DNA of 50,025 nt from Microgenomates group bacterium RBG_16_45_19 (GCA_001803415.1 MHDC01000015.1:1-50025); one strand, 5' to 3'. Positions 1 through 8,850 are shown, counted from the stretch's first letter. Program-made: numbers and translations. The notes: generated from the sequence alone by a model not told the origin.

Positions 1-465
1 GGTGGCCTGAACGGTTTAGAAACAATATGCCCAGCCATAATCATGGTCGGTCTGATGGTCGTGTCAGGACCTCATGCAATTTTGTTGATCTGCCCACTAA
101 TCGTATGGCTAATTCTCGGCTTCTTCAACGTTAGGGGAAAAATCTTTGTTGGGAACTCAGGCTCTTTCGCCATAGGCATAACGTTGGCGGCTTTCGCAAT
201 TATCTCAGACCTGAAGTTTGACCTAGTGATCTCGATTCTTCCGTACGTATTAAACTCCTCATTGATCCTGCTGACATTCTTTCTTTATAGGAAAAAGGCA
301 AGTGTCACGTTCGACGGAAAAAGACTTGTCTCGGATCACAGACGGAGTCTGGTCACTCTCATAACGTATCATCGTCCGCTGTCAGAACGTCAAGTCGTCC
401 TTGCAATCTCTTTTCTTGTGGCAGCTTCCACGGCGGCAGGCCTGATACTCTACCAATTTCTCTGA
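1..465 (+). CDS. GPT/MraY-family phospho-N-acetylglucosamine transferase, C-terminal part
   Basis: The reading frame is open from base 1, so the gene starts before the window. It begins with GGLNGLET, matching the conserved N-G-L/F-N-G-L-E segment of the family that moves a sugar phosphate from a UDP-sugar to a polyprenyl or dolichyl phosphate at the membrane (MraY, WecA, archaeal AglH/Alg7-like). Hydrophobic membrane segments flank a cytoplasmic loop carrying VGNSGSFAIG, which aligns with the usual GD(T/V)GS-x-x-x-G motif; the Asp is Asn here. A final hydrophobic stretch ends the protein. A role in protein N-glycosylation or surface glycan assembly is inferred from family only. The Asp-to-Asn change could mean reduced activity. 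Confidence 0.72.
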   Translation, partial: GGLNGLETICPAIIMVGLMVVSGPHAILLICPLIVWLILGFFNVRGKIFVGNSGSFAIGITLAAFAIISDLKFDLVISILPYVLNSSLILLTFFLYRKKASVTFDGKRLVSDHRRSLVTLITYHRPLSERQVVLAISFLVAASTAAGLILYQFL

Positions 466-474
466 TTGGTGGGC

Positions 475-494
475 CTCACGGGTCACCGCGTGAG
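475..494. other. Short hairpin between genes
   Basis: CTCACG (475-480) and CGTGAG (489-494) form a perfect 6-bp stem with an 8-base loop, ten bases after the stop of the upstream gene. No T tract follows, so it is not a clear terminator. It may be an mRNA 3' end structure. Confidence 0.3.
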
Positions 495-536
495 CAATGT
501 TTAGGAGGGATAGTATAATCTGTTCAGATTGTTTAG

Positions 537-1098
537 GTGGGTGAGTGGACCTCCACCCGTTCCGCCTTGAGAAACCCCGGTGTCGGAGGTGAAAAATTTA
601 GAATTGATAGTAGAAGTCTAACGCTCACTACTATCTTAACAGCGCTCTATGCTACAATTAATATCATTCGAATGAGCACTATCGGCAATCCAACCGTCTA
701 CGAACCGATTCAGTTGCGCGTCGCCGATTGTCCACGCCCTAGCTGCACTATTTGGCTGCCCTGTCGTTGGTGGAGTCACTCTGGGCTGCTTTTGGACCAA
801 CTCCTACTATTTCCTTGGATTTCAAGACGTCATGTTCGGACCTGTTGCCAACTTGAGCGCTGCAAGCATAATTCTCTTACTCAGCAAACATCGGTTCATA
901 GCATGTGTCTTGGGATCCTTGCCAGTAGGCTTTCTTGTCGGAGGATACCTCGCGATATTCTTCCCCTTTCTCACACCACCTGAGGTTCTCAGTGCCTTAC
1001 CAGCGTTAGCGGCCATGATAGTCAGCTTGACAATTAACAGCTTGATAGCAATCGCTGGAATAGGATACATGCTTCTCCTTGCGCTCAGCAAGGCCTAG
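537..1098 (+). pseudogene. Frameshifted ECF transporter S component (QueT-like)
   Basis: Two frames join into one S-component-like membrane protein. The first gives LTTILTALYATINI and YEPIQLRVAD, recalling the N-terminal helix and the P-I-Q-x-R-V signature of QueT-type vitamin/precursor binding subunits. Near 720-735 the frame changes by one base, and the continuation reads ALAALFGCPVVGGVTLGC, then FGPVANLSAASIILLL and further helices to 1098. The family binds a small substrate and works with a shared EcfAAT module, none of which is in this window. The start is unclear: GTG 537 precedes a hairpin-rich stretch, while a strong GGAGGTG at 585-591 suggests translation begins near 600, possibly at ATT 603. 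It could be a real pseudogene or an assembly indel. Confidence 0.6.
538..591 (+). other. Possible structured leader with Shine-Dalgarno site
   Basis: GGTGG...CCACC around 537-556 can pair, a second CCG-rich arm can pair with CGGAGG near 584-589, and GGAGGTG (585-591) is a strong ribosome binding site. I matched it to no known riboswitch class. It lies before a transporter S component, a common place for riboswitches in bacteria. Confidence 0.2.
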
Positions 1099-1159
1099 AA
1101 TCATAGAACCGCTTAGATCCCACGGCCTTAGGATGTTGGCACAGGATGGGCAAGGCCCT

Positions 1160-3835
1160 TCACATGAAACGTTCCAGCTTTGTCAATCCGATTATCTCAT
1201 CGAAATCCAGACCCAGAGCGTCCAGAACCTGATCGAAAGTCGAATGAAGATAGGCTATATACTTGTCCACGTCAACTTCATTCTTCGTGGCCATATCGAC
1301 TGGTCTTACGTGTGGTTCCTTAATGGTTTTTACAAAACTGATCAAGTCGCCAGCCCGCAGGTCAGCACCATTCTCCTTCAAGATCTTTGCCGCTTTCACG
1401 TGTTGAGGCGTCGTCTTCGTGTAGCGTTCGATATCTTCGCCTAACACGACATTGAAGGCTAGATCATTCATGTTTTCCCATTCTCGTCTTTTCAACTGCG
1501 TGTAACGGTCTAGAACGATTTCCGCAATGCTTTTCTTAGCATTTTCAAAGTCGGCAGGCGTCTTAACCTGTGCCAATCGAGATTTCATGTTCTCGAAAGA
1601 TTTCTTGATAAAAACGGGGATATGACGTTTTTTTCCAGTTAATCCTTTGACATCGACTGCGCCATCTTCTAGAACGCCTAGGTAGTTCTTCTTGCGCGAG
1701 CTGAAAACCGCATATCGGTACAGCTTGTCCACATCGAGACTCATTTTGAGCTCAAGCTCCGTCCAATGGGCTAGTTCCTCGATCTGCTGTTTCGACGGGT
1801 TCTTTAGGAATAGACTGTCAGTGTCTCCATAAAGAACCTGAATGTTGAGGTCTTCTGCTTTTTTCAGTATCTTTGTTATGGAGTGTCGTCCAATAGCTGC
1901 CGTTGCTTCAGCGACAGGTGGACAATAGAGATCAAAACTTTCAGCTCCAAAAACACCATAACTTGCGTTCAGGATCACTTTGAGTGCGCCCTGAATGATA
2001 TTGTACCAGCTTCTCAATTCTGCGGTCACAGCCCTATCCTTTGATCTAAGTTTGTACCATTCGACCCGCAGGTCCCTCAAAGAGCCGATGAGAAGGCTTT
2101 CCAATGCACGCTTCCTTGTGCACACCCAGTTTGGAGTATCCGGGATGACATTGGCACGGCATTCTGGATGCGGGCAAAGAACGGATTGATAGCCGAGATT
2201 CCAGACTTTTATTATCGATGGGTACAGGCTTGGGAAATCCATCACTGCAACATTGAAATGTACCCCCGGCACAGGCTCGACGACTATAGCTCCTTTGTAC
2301 TTCTTGCCTTTTATGATCGCTTTCGTCGCTGTTTTGCCTTTGGCCGCAAGGATCTCTTGAGGTGTTGGAATCAACATGTTTCGATGACGGTGCTCTCTCT
2401 GCAGGAAATTCCTTATCCAGCGAGAAACTCCTTGTCGACTAACATCTTCTATCGGCATGCTGCTTATCCGTGAGAGTACCAAGATCAACTTCATGACAAG
2501 TTCGTCTTCAAAGCTAGTGAGTTTAAAAGTGATTTCAGAATCCCTAAAACAATACTTGGCTAGTTCAGTGTAAGTCAATTCCCCTAAGCCCTTTTCAAGT
2601 CCTATCTTCCCAAGTTGGACTAGGGCTTTACCAACATCGTTGAGTGTTACGTCTTTGTAGCGGTTACTGAAAGCATAGATCTGAATCGAGCGATTGAAAA
2701 GGAATTTGTACAAGTCGATATGTATACCGTAGTTAAGTGAGCATGAGCGTTTTCCAACTACTATCGGAATATCGCCATGCCTGACGCCTAGATTCAAAGC
2801 TCTGTGAGTTAGATAACGAAGGTCAAAATCGTCTCCGTTAAACGTCAATACAAATGGATAATCATCCAAGACATTAAACACTGCTTGGATGAGACCAGTT
2901 TCAGAATCAAAATATTCAACATCCGCAGCAGGGTGCTCAGTCCCTTCACGCAAACCTTCCCTCTTAAGAACTAAAACTTTCTTGAGTCCGTCGGAGCTGA
3001 AAAGCGAAACGCATATTACCGGATAACCTGCTTCACGCGGGTCAGGAACACGCGTCGGCAACGGCGCCAAGACTTCTATGTCCAGAGCGACACGACGGAA
3101 CTTCGGCGCCGGATACTCCATGAGTCTCGCCCACTCTTCTATGAATTCCAGCTCTTCAGTCGTTGCATCCTTGAAGACCAACTTCAGTGCTTTAACTGTT
3201 CTTTCAGAATCTTCCAGCCTCACAGTAACAAGATTGCCGTTCTGAACGGTGTAGATCATTCCAGGAAGAAGATTCCTGTCGTAGATGTACGATTGGTAAT
3301 ACTTTATCGTTGATTCCCATACTTTGATATTCTCGCGAACGACCGGTACTTCCGAAACATTCGGGAAGTCTTCGGGGATTATGTCTCGGATGCATCCGGT
3401 TGGGCGTCCTCCAATAGCAAGTGGGTCTTTCGCTACAATTTTGGTTACCTTCACTTCTTTGTCCAAAAGCGGGTCGAACTTCCCTACGACCTCGAAATGG
3501 TCAAAACCTTGATGATGAATTAACCGATTGATTTTTTCAAGCTCGTACTGTGACAAGTTGGTCAAGCAATAGGGTTGATGCCCAGTATTGTCGTACCAGA
3601 AGTAGATGCGACCTGATTCAGGTTCATACAGCTTAATCAATGCTTTGTTCAGTCGCCCGTCGTAATTGGCAGAAACTAGATAGGAAGCAGGCAGATCAGA
3701 AGGTGCAATAGGGGAAAAAGCATGTTTTCTTTCTCGAACAACAGCCCTAACTAGCGGTATGTTCTCTGTTTTTGCTTCTTGTTTCGGCTTTGTCTCCTTC
3801 GGAATGGAAAAATCTTCCAAATGTCTTTGCGCCAT
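1160..3835 (-). CDS. polB: Family B DNA polymerase
   Basis: An 891-aa archaeal replicative-type DNA polymerase with 3'-5' proofreading. Exonuclease motifs: ALDIEVLAP (D252, E254), LTFNGDDFDLRYL, and the later YCFRDSEIT. Polymerase motifs: A, VMDFPSLYPSII; B, KVILNASYGVFGAE; C, YGDTDSLFL with both catalytic Asp. The order and length match crenarchaeal/TACK PolB enzymes, and there is no intein in motifs A to C. The N-terminus contains QRHLEDF, faintly like a PCNA-binding box, but these boxes normally sit at the C-terminus, so I do not rely on it. ATG 3835 lies about 25 bases after a TATA box, implying a very short leader. It is last in a minus-strand run after hisS with its own promoter. Confidence 0.96.
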   Translation of the reverse strand: MAQRHLEDFSIPKETKPKQEAKTENIPLVRAVVRERKHAFSPIAPSDLPASYLVSANYDGRLNKALIKLYEPESGRIYFWYDNTGHQPYCLTNLSQYELEKINRLIHHQGFDHFEVVGKFDPLLDKEVKVTKIVAKDPLAIGGRPTGCIRDIIPEDFPNVSEVPVVRENIKVWESTIKYYQSYIYDRNLLPGMIYTVQNGNLVTVRLEDSERTVKALKLVFKDATTEELEFIEEWARLMEYPAPKFRRVALDIEVLAPLPTRVPDPREAGYPVICVSLFSSDGLKKVLVLKREGLREGTEHPAADVEYFDSETGLIQAVFNVLDDYPFVLTFNGDDFDLRYLTHRALNLGVRHGDIPIVVGKRSCSLNYGIHIDLYKFLFNRSIQIYAFSNRYKDVTLNDVGKALVQLGKIGLEKGLGELTYTELAKYCFRDSEITFKLTSFEDELVMKLILVLSRISSMPIEDVSRQGVSRWIRNFLQREHRHRNMLIPTPQEILAAKGKTATKAIIKGKKYKGAIVVEPVPGVHFNVAVMDFPSLYPSIIKVWNLGYQSVLCPHPECRANVIPDTPNWVCTRKRALESLLIGSLRDLRVEWYKLRSKDRAVTAELRSWYNIIQGALKVILNASYGVFGAESFDLYCPPVAEATAAIGRHSITKILKKAEDLNIQVLYGDTDSLFLKNPSKQQIEELAHWTELELKMSLDVDKLYRYAVFSSRKKNYLGVLEDGAVDVKGLTGKKRHIPVFIKKSFENMKSRLAQVKTPADFENAKKSIAEIVLDRYTQLKRREWENMNDLAFNVVLGEDIERYTKTTPQHVKAAKILKENGADLRAGDLISFVKTIKEPHVRPVDMATKNEVDVDKYIAYLHSTFDQVLDALGLDFDEIIGLTKLERFM

Positions 3836-3858
3836 CTAATGACTTTACCCTAGGTCAG

Positions 3859-3866
3859 TTTTATAC
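3859..3866 (-). promoter_or_regulatory. TATA box of polB
   Basis: On the minus strand this reads GTATAAAA, centred about 27 bases before the polB ATG at 3835. That spacing predicts transcription starting almost at the start codon. Confidence 0.5.
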
Positions 3867-3958
3867 ATCAGGTGGCCTAAAATCTCTTGTGCAATGTGTT
3901 GTTGCATGAAAGAAGAGGCATTTTTGATGATTCGAGTTCGAAGAAGGTTTTCTACCTG

Positions 3959-5281
3959 CTAGGGCAAATCTCTTCCTTCAACTAGTGTTATGCGTTCGAC
4001 GATTTTTCCAATGTTGACGACACTTTGTTCTCTTCTGACTAGATCTCTTATCACAACTGCTCCTTCGTCGAGTTCTTTTTTTCCTACGATAATCGCATAG
4101 TCCATCTTCTTTTTGTCAGCTACTTCAAGGGCTTTTCCGATCTTTCGTCTCATGATCTCAAGTTCAACACTTATTCCTGATTCCCGCAGAATTTGTGCAA
4201 TCCTTGAAGTTTCATCGGCAACATCGTCTCCCACTGCAACGACCATCACTGTCTTACGTCTCTGTGTTTGCGGTCGTGTTTGTTGCATCTTCATGGCGAG
4301 CATTATCCGGTCTAGTCCATGGGCCACTCCGATAGCTGGTGTTGGCTCACCCCCAAAGAGTTCGATAAGTCGATCATATCTTCCCCCGCCCCCCAGCGCA
4401 ATGTCCAAGTCTGTAACGTACATTTCAAAAATGATTCCAGTGTAGTACTCAAGTCCTCTAGCAAAGCCAGCGTCAAGAGTAACGTCAATCCTGCATTCGC
4501 TTCCGGAGATCAGTCTAAGTATCTCCCTTAGGTTTTTTGCAGCCTCAATAGATTTCTCATAGTTTTTGACGAGTCTTTCAATCTTCTTCACTATTTCAAG
4601 AACGTTTGCGCCCCTAAGCTTAACGAGTTCCTGAATTATCGAGGTGCAATTTTCGGATACTCCTGAGTTCTTGAGTAGTCCAATTGCATCATCGTATTGT
4701 TTTTTGTCCATCAACTGCATTACAGCATTCTGTATTCTTTCTTCAACTTTCTCGTGTTCAAGAATTCCTTTTAATACCCCAATGTGTCCAATTTTGAAAG
4801 CAACTCTTCTCAGGCCGTTCTGCTGCAACAGGGTGTTGGTAAGCATCAATATTTCGGCATCTGCTTCCGGCCTGTTTGAACCCATTAGTTCATAGTTTGA
4901 CTGCCAGAATTCTCTGTAGCGTCCTTTCTGTGGTTCATCATAGCGGTAGGCACTTCCAACGCAGAAAAGTCTCAATGGCTTAGGCTCATTCTTCAGAGTT
5001 GTAGCTACGAGTCTAGCCACTGAAGCCGTGAATTCTGGTCGTAGGGCGACATCGCGTCCGCCCAAGTCTTTAAAGATAAACATGCGCGACTTTACCTCTT
5101 CGCCTGCCTTCGCTGACAAAAGGTCATATGGTTCCACTATTGGAGTTATGATTTCTTTGTAACCGTATAGGTCCGCCACCTTTCGTGCTCTGTCCTCAAC
5201 AAACCTCAACAGTGATGCTTCTTCAGGCAGGAAATCCCTCATTCCTCTGACTGTTCTGAACCCTGACATGCCTGACATCAC
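3959..5281 (-). CDS. hisS: Histidyl-tRNA synthetase
   Basis: A 440-aa class II aminoacyl-tRNA synthetase charging tRNA-His. The N-terminus has GFRTVRGMRDFLPEE. Class II motif 2 is in RPEFTASVARLVA and the following YRYDEPQKGRYREFWQ. The HisRS-specific GLEYYTGIIFEMY (family: RGLDYYT) and motif 3 GGGGRYDRLIELFGG with GVAHGLDRIM are present. The C-terminal anticodon-binding domain contains YAIIVGKKELDEGAVVIRDL. Length is normal. The start overlaps the endA stop (GGTGATG), so the two are translationally coupled. Two adjacent ATGs are possible starts. It ends with TAG, which shows that TAG is an ordinary stop codon in this organism. Confidence 0.97.
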   Translation of the reverse strand: MMSGMSGFRTVRGMRDFLPEEASLLRFVEDRARKVADLYGYKEIITPIVEPYDLLSAKAGEEVKSRMFIFKDLGGRDVALRPEFTASVARLVATTLKNEPKPLRLFCVGSAYRYDEPQKGRYREFWQSNYELMGSNRPEADAEILMLTNTLLQQNGLRRVAFKIGHIGVLKGILEHEKVEERIQNAVMQLMDKKQYDDAIGLLKNSGVSENCTSIIQELVKLRGANVLEIVKKIERLVKNYEKSIEAAKNLREILRLISGSECRIDVTLDAGFARGLEYYTGIIFEMYVTDLDIALGGGGRYDRLIELFGGEPTPAIGVAHGLDRIMLAMKMQQTRPQTQRRKTVMVVAVGDDVADETSRIAQILRESGISVELEIMRRKIGKALEVADKKKMDYAIIVGKKELDEGAVVIRDLVRREQSVVNIGKIVERITLVEGRDLP

Positions 5282-5841
5282 CGCTGCTGTAGATTTAGTT
5301 CTGAAACGGAATAGTAAACTGTTTCTCCCCGACGATTCATGACCGCCAAAACAAGCTCTTTTTTGAGGCTAAGGCTCTGAGTCAATGCATTCGTCAAGTC
5401 TTGGACCGAAATCGGTTTTCCCTCTTGAACACTCAAGATGAGATACTTGGCAGTGTTCTTAGCGTAATCGCCTCTCTCGTAGACCCTGAAGCTTACTCCT
5501 GAACCAAAACCTTCCCGGACAACATAACCGCGACTTCTCAAGTCTCTGTAGGCCAGATAGGATGCCCAAGCATTCTCGTCAAGACCCTCATAGGACTTGA
5601 GTAAGCTCTGAAAGTCGATTTCGCGTCCTTTTCGGTCTTCAACTTCGAGCATATCCTTGTCCAGGAGGTAGAGCGCTTCGTAGAAGGTAAGGAGGAGCTC
5701 TTTTTTCTCCATCGCACCGTATCCCTTGTCAGAAAGCGCGTCTGCGAACTGTTGTAAGGAAATTTTGACACCGTTTTCAACGAGCAATCCTTTGGCCTTG
5801 TCTCCTGAATCGGGCGACCTTTCATCCTCACGGGCATCCAT
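5278..5841 (-). CDS. endA: tRNA-splicing endonuclease subunit, catalytic His replaced
   Basis: A 187-aa EndA-family protein. The C-terminal nuclease domain runs from YRDLRSRGYVVREGFG to the end. In M. jannaschii EndA the catalytic triad is Tyr, His, Lys. Here Tyr121 (FRVYERG) and Lys160 (LKKELVLA) are kept, but the His before Y-L-V is replaced: the segment reads YAKNTAKYLI. In heterotetrameric archaeal enzymes one subunit is structural and lacks active-site residues, so this may be that subunit, with the catalytic partner elsewhere. Its N-terminal domain is also longer than a bare catalytic half. Start ATG 5841 has GAGG seven bases upstream. It overlaps hisS by 4 bases and follows mtnA by about 45 bases. 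Confidence 0.82.
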   Translation of the reverse strand: MDAREDERSPDSGDKAKGLLVENGVKISLQQFADALSDKGYGAMEKKELLLTFYEALYLLDKDMLEVEDRKGREIDFQSLLKSYEGLDENAWASYLAYRDLRSRGYVVREGFGSGVSFRVYERGDYAKNTAKYLILSVQEGKPISVQDLTNALTQSLSLKKELVLAVMNRRGETVYYSVSELNLQQR

Positions 5842-5886
5842 TCAAATCCTCAGGTTGATTAGAGCAATGTTTCGACTTATTAGCAG

Positions 5887-6900
5887 TTACGTCGTCAGCT
5901 TGCTGAAATCCTGCTTTCGCAGGATCCCGTCTTCACAGATTATGGCCGTAACGTAGTCAATTGGAGTGATGTCGAAGGCGGGGTTGAAAACGTTGACGTC
6001 CGCAGGTGCGATCCTTTTTGAATTGATGCGTGTGACCTCTTCAGGATCTCTCTCTTCAATGACGACTTCGGATGAGACCTTACTCATATCAAATGTGGAC
6101 TTGGGTGCAGCAACGTAGAACGGGATGTTGTGTTCTCTTGCCAAGACGGCGACCGTGTAGGTTCCTATTTTGTTTATGACCGCGTCTCTGACTATGCGGT
6201 CGGCTCCGATGATCACCATGTTGACCATCCTTTTGGACATGACGTAGCCTGCCATGTCGTCCGTGATAAGCGTGACAGGTATGTCGTCTCGCATAAGTTC
6301 GTAGGCAGTCAGTCTTGCTCCTTGGAGAAGGGGGCGGGTCTCATCAGCGAAGACTTTGACGTGTTTTCCTTGTTCCGTTGCAGCTCTGACGACGCCTAGG
6401 GCAGTGCCATAATCGACCGTGGCCAAAGCGCCAGCATTGCAGTGTGTCAAAACAGTATCTCCGTTTTTGATGAGTTCCGCGCCGTGTTTGCCTATCAAAT
6501 GGTTCGCCTGAACATCATCATCAGCAATTCTGTTCGCTTCTTCAATCACAAATGTGGCCAGATCGTTGACGTCGCCACGAAAAGTCTCCACCTTGTTCAA
6601 TATCCTGTCAAGTGCCCAAAACAGGTTCACAGCTGTTGGACGGGTCCGTCTAATTTTCTCCCCGGACTCCTTCAGTTCCTGAATAAGCCTCTCAACTGTC
6701 TTGGCATGTGAGTTGTATGCTGTCAGGGCTAGAGCGAAGGCCGCAGAGGCTCCAAGCAACGGTGCGCCCCTTATTCTCATCGTTCTGATCGCATCGACCA
6801 CTTCATCGCAAGTCTTCAATCGAATGAGCACAGTTTCCGTGGGAAGTCTCGTCTGATCAATCGTCTGAACCGTACCGTTGCGCCATTCTATCGTCCGCAT
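5887..6900 (-). CDS. mtnA: S-methyl-5-thioribose-1-phosphate isomerase family (aIF2B-like)
   Basis: A 337-aa enzyme of the MtnA/eIF2B-like family, which isomerises methylthioribose 1-phosphate to methylthioribulose 1-phosphate in methionine salvage. Diagnostic segments: the N-terminal TMRIRGAPLLGASAAFAL, catalytic Cys in LTHCNAGALATVDYGTAL, and catalytic Asp in IIGADRIVRDAVINKIGTY, followed by REHNIPFYVAAP. Full length, with start ATG 6900 preceded by GAGGTCGGAGC. In archaea such proteins may also act in nucleoside salvage, so the exact substrate is inferred. Downstream endA and hisS probably share its transcript. Confidence 0.9.
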   Translation of the reverse strand: MRTIEWRNGTVQTIDQTRLPTETVLIRLKTCDEVVDAIRTMRIRGAPLLGASAAFALALTAYNSHAKTVERLIQELKESGEKIRRTRPTAVNLFWALDRILNKVETFRGDVNDLATFVIEEANRIADDDVQANHLIGKHGAELIKNGDTVLTHCNAGALATVDYGTALGVVRAATEQGKHVKVFADETRPLLQGARLTAYELMRDDIPVTLITDDMAGYVMSKRMVNMVIIGADRIVRDAVINKIGTYTVAVLAREHNIPFYVAAPKSTFDMSKVSSEVVIEERDPEEVTRINSKRIAPADVNVFNPAFDITPIDYVTAIICEDGILRKQDFSKLTT

Positions 6901-6930
6901 GCTCCGACCTCATAAACCGTTTGTGCAGCT

Positions 6931-6940
6931 AAAGTATAAG
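6931..6940 (-). promoter_or_regulatory. TATA box of mtnA-endA-hisS
   Basis: The minus strand reads CTTATACTTT, centred about 35 bases before ATG 6900, leaving a short leader that carries the GAGG ribosome binding site. Confidence 0.45.
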
Positions 6941-6951
6941 TTTTGTCGCAG

Positions 6952-7154
6952 ATGAAAAAGGTTATGAAAAGACGAGACCTAAACGCAATCGTTGAGAGAT
7001 TCGGGCTGAAATGCTCTGAAGTATTAGGCAATTGAGGATTTTCTGGAAGAAGAAACAGATGGAGGGTCAATCCTTCGTCAATTTTGAAATTACACTTCTC
7101 AGAATGGATAAGGATTTCAGGAAGAAATCAAAGAGGGATCGCTTGTTCGACTAG
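6952..7154 (+). pseudogene. Small gene remnant with two frameshifts
   Basis: Three overlapping frames chain into a plausible small basic protein: first MKKVMKRRDLNAIVERFGLK, ending ...CSEVL; then, skipping one G at 7027, AIEDFLEEETDGGSILRQF; then, skipping one T in a TTTT run, EITLLRMDKDFRKK to a TAG at 7152. I do not recognise the family. It is convergent with the gfcR-like gene and overlaps its stop. The chain needs two indels, so it is either decayed or wrongly assembled, and may be chance. Confidence 0.35.
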
Positions 7155-7909
7155 TAACGACTGCTTGCGTCAGATGGCGCCTTTACGTAAGTGATTACTT
7201 CTACGGGGCATTCTCCTGAAAGCTTGAGAGTTCGTTTCCATTCCTCGCCCACTGCTATGAGTGAGAAGACGCCGGACAGTTCAGCCTTCGCTTTTCGTAC
7301 AAGGTTGACCAACGCGGCTTGCGTTTCTCCGCTCTTAATCATGTCATCTACGACCAGGACGCTATCTCTTTTCTTGATAGTTTCCTTTGGAATGTAGAGT
7401 GTCATAGTTACTCCTGAGCCTCTGTAAAGAACATATGTTTCTTCAAGAAAGGCTTTGACGCCTACCTCTTTGTTTCGCTTCGCGACGACAAGGTTGACTC
7501 CTAAAGCATTAGCGACCATGGTTGCCAATGGGATACCGTCAACAGCGGCAGTCAAGACTTTCGTGACGCGTTTTCCAGCGAGAATTGCCAGCGCATGATT
7601 TGCTGCCTGCTGAAGAATATTGAAGTCGCCTACTATCTCGGTGTTGTCAAAATATCCATCTTCATCGAACTTTATTCGGCTGCGAAGTTCATTTTCTAAG
7701 CCGACAAGTTTTGTCAACACTTTCCAGAGCTGTTTAGCTCTTGCAGTGTTTGGCAAGACATGTCCCTTGGCATATCTGCTAAGAACGGTAACAGGCAAAC
7801 CTGTTTTTGAGGCTAGCTCTCGATATGTGATATTTCTTTTATACTTCGCAGTCCTGAGAAGTTCAATAGTCATTAGACGTAGCTTCAAATCATCTGCATG
7901 CGTGCTCAT
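7151..7909 (-). CDS. gfcR: GfcR-like HTH-phosphoribosyltransferase transcription regulator
   Basis: An archaeal regulator joining an N-terminal Cro/Xre-type helix-turn-helix (NITYRELASKTGLPVTVLSR) to a type I phosphoribosyltransferase domain with the PRPP-binding loop VLVVDDMIKSGETQAAL. Haloarchaeal GfcR controls sugar catabolism, and related proteins are thought to sense nucleotides or PRPP through the PRTase fold. I chose ATG 7909 (252 aa) rather than ATG 7957: the TATA box at 7973-7982 predicts a transcript start near 7950, inside the longer version, and AGGGG lies about 7 bases before ATG 7909. It stands upstream of mtnA on the same strand, which fits a nucleotide-linked signal, but its targets are unknown. 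Confidence 0.85.
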   Translation of the reverse strand: MSTHADDLKLRLMTIELLRTAKYKRNITYRELASKTGLPVTVLSRYAKGHVLPNTARAKQLWKVLTKLVGLENELRSRIKFDEDGYFDNTEIVGDFNILQQAANHALAILAGKRVTKVLTAAVDGIPLATMVANALGVNLVVAKRNKEVGVKAFLEETYVLYRGSGVTMTLYIPKETIKKRDSVLVVDDMIKSGETQAALVNLVRKAKAELSGVFSLIAVGEEWKRTLKLSGECPVEVITYVKAPSDASSRY

Positions 7910-7972
7910 AATAATCCCCTTATACATCGATAACTCAAAGGTTAGAGTGTTTCTCATTTATTATTTCACTAC

Positions 7973-7982
7973 TTTTATAAAA
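7973..7982 (-). promoter_or_regulatory. TATA box of the gfcR-like gene
   Basis: A TTTTATAAAA element on both strands. A start about 25 bases downstream falls near 7950, which decides in favour of the internal ATG at 7909. Confidence 0.55.
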
Positions 7983-8783
7983 CTTACTGGCAATCGCAAT
8001 CAGGGTGGCAGATGTCAAACGTGTTTCAGGTTGTCAGGACAAGAAAGAGATCCTTTACTCCAACAGGACTAGGACATAGGAAGTGGCGGATCCGCTGGTA
8101 TGCGCTCAATACACCGGGCGAATTCTCGACACAATCTCTTTCGGCGTTTTCTCCGCTTTATTTCCTGATGATCATTTCGTTCAATGCGCATCTTCAACTC
8201 GCACACCGTGAGCTAAGACATGTGAATAGCGGTGTATTCAAGCTTTTGCGCGTGCATGTTGATAGAAAGAAAAGGTAAGAGCCGTAGAAAAAGCGCGCGC
8301 GGAGTGAGCGCAAGTTGGGTGCAGAGGACGAATAGCGCGTGCTAGTGCAGGCTGTCTTTCGACACAAAAGAAAAAACAACCCAGTGCACGCCATGATCAA
8401 CGAAACTGCGGTCTTTCTGAAAGATATTTCGTAACAGGAAGTGGCTTGAAAGGTCTAGTACCGATGATCTTAGTAATTTCACTTGTCAACTCTTCGATTT
8501 TCAATTGTCTTATCTTTCCAGCTACTCTGTCCCTTACCGAAAGTGTGTTGGACTCAAGTGCGCCCTAAGGAGCCAGAATCGCGTTGACGAGGACGTTGCG
8601 GGACGTTGACGAACGTTAAGGGCGACGCTACTAGTTCCCCCTTGCATAGTGCGTTGAGTCCCCTCGTTTCCAGCCTTACCGAGCCCCATCTACGCTTGCG
8701 TTAACGAGAGCTCTTCCTTCCTGACTGTTCCGATATCGAGCCCATTGAGGGGAACCGAGTAGACGATTACGCTCGCAAGTCTT

Positions 8784-8799
8784 CTAGCAGTTCTGCTAG
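8784..8799. repeat. Inverted repeat CTAGCAG
   Basis: CTAGCAG (8784-8790) and CTGCTAG (8793-8799) are perfect 7-bp arms separated by TT. Confidence 0.6.
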
Positions 8800-8820
8800 T
8801 TGAAATCCGCTTAAGCCGCG

Positions 8821-8850
8821 TTAACTGGCACAGTTAAGAGGCGTTAACGC
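8821..8850. repeat. Two adjacent palindromes built on GTTAA
   Basis: TTAACTG (8821-8827) and CAGTTAA (8831-8837) are 7-bp arms around GCA. Immediately after, GCGTTAACGC (8841-8850) is a perfect 10-bp palindrome. Confidence 0.6.

Noticed and set aside
537-600. Known riboswitch (TPP, preQ1 or other)
   Set aside because: I could not match the conserved core of any class I know; only simple pairings are visible.
1160-3835. Intein or frameshift in polB
   Set aside because: Motifs A, B and C are uninterrupted and the frame is open throughout.
8012-8278. 88-codon frame in the desert
   Set aside because: No recognisable motif and composition like the surrounding noncoding DNA.
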